Positions 62,306-64,000 of a DNA stretch of 64,000 nucleotides are shown here, piece by piece. Position numbers and translations under genes: made by a program. The notes beneath the pieces were generated by a model, which was given only the letters and a program-made list of their open reading frames with translations, was not told the origin of the DNA and searched no databases. The stretch comes from Cyanobium usitatum str. Tous (GTDB lineage: Bacteria; Cyanobacteriota; Cyanobacteriia; PCC-6307; Cyanobiaceae), in NCBI RefSeq assembly GCF_003011885.1, contig NZ_PXXO01000001.1, positions 186,001-250,000 of the forward strand, given 5' to 3'. Position 1 is the first letter of the stretch, and every line of letters begins with the position of its first letter.

Positions 62306-63177
62306 GCCGCCACCGTTTCACGGCAGCCGTGCATGGTCAGCAGGCTGGCCAGGGTTGCCTTGAATTCAGTGCGATCCACGATCGCGTCAACGAAGCCGTG
62401 GTCGCGCAGGTATTCGGCGGTTTGGAAGCCCTCGGGCAGCTTTTCGCGCAGGGTCTGCTCGATCACCCGGCGGCCGGCGAAGCCGATCAAGGCCTTGGGC
62501 TCGGCCAGGATTAAGTCGCCCAACATGGCGAAGCTGGCAGTTACACCCCCTGTGGTGGGGTAGGTGAGCAGGGGTAGGTAAAGCAGCTCTGCCTGGCGGT
62601 GCCGCTCCAGGGCGCCGGAGATCTTGGCCATCTGCATCAAGCTCAACATCCCCTCCTGCATGCGGGCACCACCGGAGGCGCAGACAATCAGCACCGGTAT
62701 GCGCCGGGCGGTGGCGGTTTCGATCAGGCGGGTGAGCTTCTCGCCCACCACCGAACCCATCGAACCGCCCATGAAGCGGAAATCCATCACTCCAAGGGCC
62801 AGGGGTAGGCCACTGGTGCGGCAGATACCGGTAACTACGGCATCGCGCAGGCCCGTGCTCTGCTGGCTGTCGCGGATGCGATCGGCGTAGCTACGCCGGT
62901 CCTTGAAGGCGAGGGGGTCGGTGGGAGAGAGGCCGGTATCCATGGGCTCGAAGCTGCCCGGGTCGGCGATCAGGGCGATGCGCTCAGGGCTGTCGATGCG
63001 GTTGTGGTGGCCACATCCCTTGCAAACGCTGGCGTTAGCCACCAGGTCTTTGCGATACACCACCAAACTGCATTCCGGGCACTTGCTCCAGAGACCATCG
63101 CCCTCCTCCGGCTCCTGGGTGACCCGCACGGTTGGGGCATTTTTCTGGCGATCCGCAAACCAGTCGAACAGCGACAT
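62302..63177 (-). CDS. accD: Acetyl-CoA carboxylase carboxyltransferase subunit beta
   Basis: A 291-residue subunit of the fatty-acid synthesis enzyme. The N-terminal zinc finger has [20 protein letters not shown] with CKGC (about 33-55). Carboxyltransferase motifs include [19 protein letters not shown] (about 134-152), [20 protein letters not shown] (about 165-184) and [20 protein letters not shown] (about 206-225). It overlaps the exported-protein gene by 4 bases. Confidence 0.95.
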   Translation of the reverse strand: MSLFDWFADRQKNAPTVRVTQEPEEGDGLWSKCPECSLVVYRKDLVANASVCKGCGHHNRIDSPERIALIADPGSFEPMDTGLSPTDPLAFKDRRSYADRIRDSQQSTGLRDAVVTGICRTSGLPLALGVMDFRFMGGSMGSVVGEKLTRLIETATARRIPVLIVCASGGARMQEGMLSLMQMAKISGALERHRQAELLYLPLLTYPTTGGVTASFAMLGDLILAEPKALIGFAGRRVIEQTLREKLPEGFQTAEYLRDHGFVDAIVDRTEFKATLASLLTMHGCRETVAA

Positions 63178-63214
63178 GCGGCACTTACCAACAGCTCAAC
63201 CTATTTAAGGCGCT

Positions 63215-64000
63215 TCACCACACCAGCCCCAGCACGGCCAGCCATAGGTCGTTGCCCAGTAGCCACACGGCGGCTCCTCCAGCTGCAAGGAAGGGGCCAA
63301 AGGGAAAGGGCTGGTGCTTGCCGAGCAGGCCGCTAAGCCGGCCGATGCTGCCCAGCACCGCCCCAGCAAACACCGCCAGGATCACGGTGATGCCAAGCCC
63401 GGTGAGACCAAGCCAAGCACCAAGCAGGGCAGCCAGTTTGGCGTCTCCCAGGCCGAGGGCTGGCCGGCCGATTGCCTTGTGGGCCAAGGCACTGACCGTT
63501 TCAAAGCCAACCAGGCCAACTCCAGCGGCCACCAGATGGTGAAACAGCAGCTCTCGGCCGATTTCGGCACCCTGCTGGAAGCCGATCACCGCGGTCACCG
63601 CCAGGCCTATTAACAGGCCAATTCGGCATAGAGGTTCGGGCAACCAGAGGCGATCTAGATCGATCAACACCAGCGGCAGCAGCCAGCTCAACAGCAGCCA
63701 GCCTGCGGCTACCAGCAGCCAGGGCTGGGGCTGGCTGCCCATGGCGCTCGGCTGGGCCAGCAGGGCCGCTACCCAGAGCCCGGCGCTAAGCAGCTCCACC
63801 AGGGGGTAGCGGCAGGAGATCGGAGCACCGCAGTGGCCACAGCGTCCCCGCAACAGCAACCAGCCCAGTAGGGGCACATTTTCAAACCAGCGCAGCCGGC
63901 TGCCGCAACGGTGGCAGTGGCTGGGTGGCAGCACGATCGATTCCTCCCGAGGCAGGCGCCAGGCCACCACATTGAGAAAGCTGCCTACGCAGGCCCCAAG
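63215..64000 (-). CDS. Prepilin peptidase (type IV), partial at the right edge
   Basis: The frame is open to the right edge, so the start lies outside the window; the last ten codons visible there read LGACVGSFLNVVAWRLPRE-like, as expected for the N terminus of the family. Cys pairs CHRC and CGHC (about 30 and 55 residues into the visible part) bind zinc. The two active-site aspartates are in LVLIDLDRLWLP and LGLGDAKLA. It cleaves and methylates type IV pilins used in twitching motility and DNA uptake. At least 262 residues are visible. Confidence 0.88.
   Translation of the reverse strand, partial: LGACVGSFLNVVAWRLPREESIVLPPSHCHRCGSRLRWFENVPLLGWLLLRGRCGHCGAPISCRYPLVELLSAGLWVAALLAQPSAMGSQPQPWLLVAAGWLLLSWLLPLVLIDLDRLWLPEPLCRIGLLIGLAVTAVIGFQQGAEIGRELLFHHLVAAGVGLVGFETVSALAHKAIGRPALGLGDAKLAALLGAWLGLTGLGITVILAVFAGAVLGSIGRLSGLLGKHQPFPFGPFLAAGGAAVWLLGNDLWLAVLGLVW

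Noticed and set aside
1-64000. CRISPR arrays, tRNA/rRNA genes, insertion sequences, prophage genes
   Set aside because: I scanned spacers and repeats by eye and found no regular array, cloverleaf-like gene, transposase motif or phage structural gene. A tRNA scan by covariance model would be decisive.

Overview
The window is a gene-dense, GC-rich chromosome segment from a picocyanobacterium, most likely of the Cyanobium / Synechococcus (alpha-cyanobacterial) group. The basis is photosynthetic genes (psb30/ycf12, acsF), an SLH-domain outer-membrane porin, a CPP1-like protein, a glycerate kinase, a cyanobacterial-type FtsH, many small cyanobacteria-only families (DUF3531, DUF2996, DUF565, DUF92, DUF1651-like), very short spacers and frequent 1-4 base gene overlaps. 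I saw no rRNA, tRNA, CRISPR array, insertion sequence or prophage.

Layout. 1-3.9 kb: a left-edge fragment, a small conserved protein, a CorA-type Mg transporter, an SphX/PstS-like phosphate-binding protein and a CHAD protein. 4-7 kb: an SLH porin and PstS, each closed by a clear terminator; candidate Pho boxes precede both phosphate-binding genes. 7.0-7.46 kb is the only gene-free stretch over 300 bases. 7.5-11.2 kb: a divergent arsenic island (gap-arsJ one way, arsR-acr3 the other) with two tandem ArsR half-palindrome sites between. 11.4-17.5 kb: housekeeping and conserved genes (CPP1-like, Hsp33, a lone ABC ATPase, DUF3531, rsmE, DUF92, a group 3-type sigma factor). 17.6-23.1 kb, minus strand: an apparent operon aspartate aminotransferase - phnD - two small membrane proteins - phnC - fused double phnE - GDSL hydrolase. 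23.3-27.5 kb: type 4 uracil-DNA glycosylase, ispG, a carboxy-terminal processing protease and two small conserved genes. 27.5-35.8 kb: mfd, a lipoprotein with a zinc-protease motif, TerC, DUF6464-like, a DEAD-box RNA helicase. 36.1-46.4 kb: a continuous minus-strand block of fmt, pmbA/tldE, tldD, acsF, DUF2996, ubiX, an RNase R homologue, two half-size GDT1/UPF0016 proteins and a Cys-cluster protein. 46.6-52 kb: psb30, ClC channel, recJ, CbbY-like phosphatase, DUF565, glycerate kinase, rpmF. 52.2-64 kb: FtsH, a bicupin, MoaD-like + threonine synthase, UPF0182, class II aldolase, Gfo/Idh/MocA oxidoreductase, accD and a prepilin peptidase cut by the right edge.

Themes. Phosphorus acquisition recurs (SphX-like, PstS, PhnCDE, CHAD, porin). 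Arsenate enters by phosphate uptake systems, and the neighbouring arsenic island can remove it by two routes: arsenite efflux (Acr3) and extrusion of arsenophosphoglycerate (Gap + ArsJ). Metal and ion handling is represented by CorA, TerC, paired GDT1 halves and ClC.

The most unusual observations are an RNase R homologue whose catalytic aspartate cluster appears to be gone while its S1 domain is intact, a 28-residue single-span membrane peptide fitted into the phn operon, an FtsH whose credible start sites leave out the first transmembrane helix, and a HExxH lipoprotein of unknown function. Nothing here is a clear-cut new defence or mobile system.
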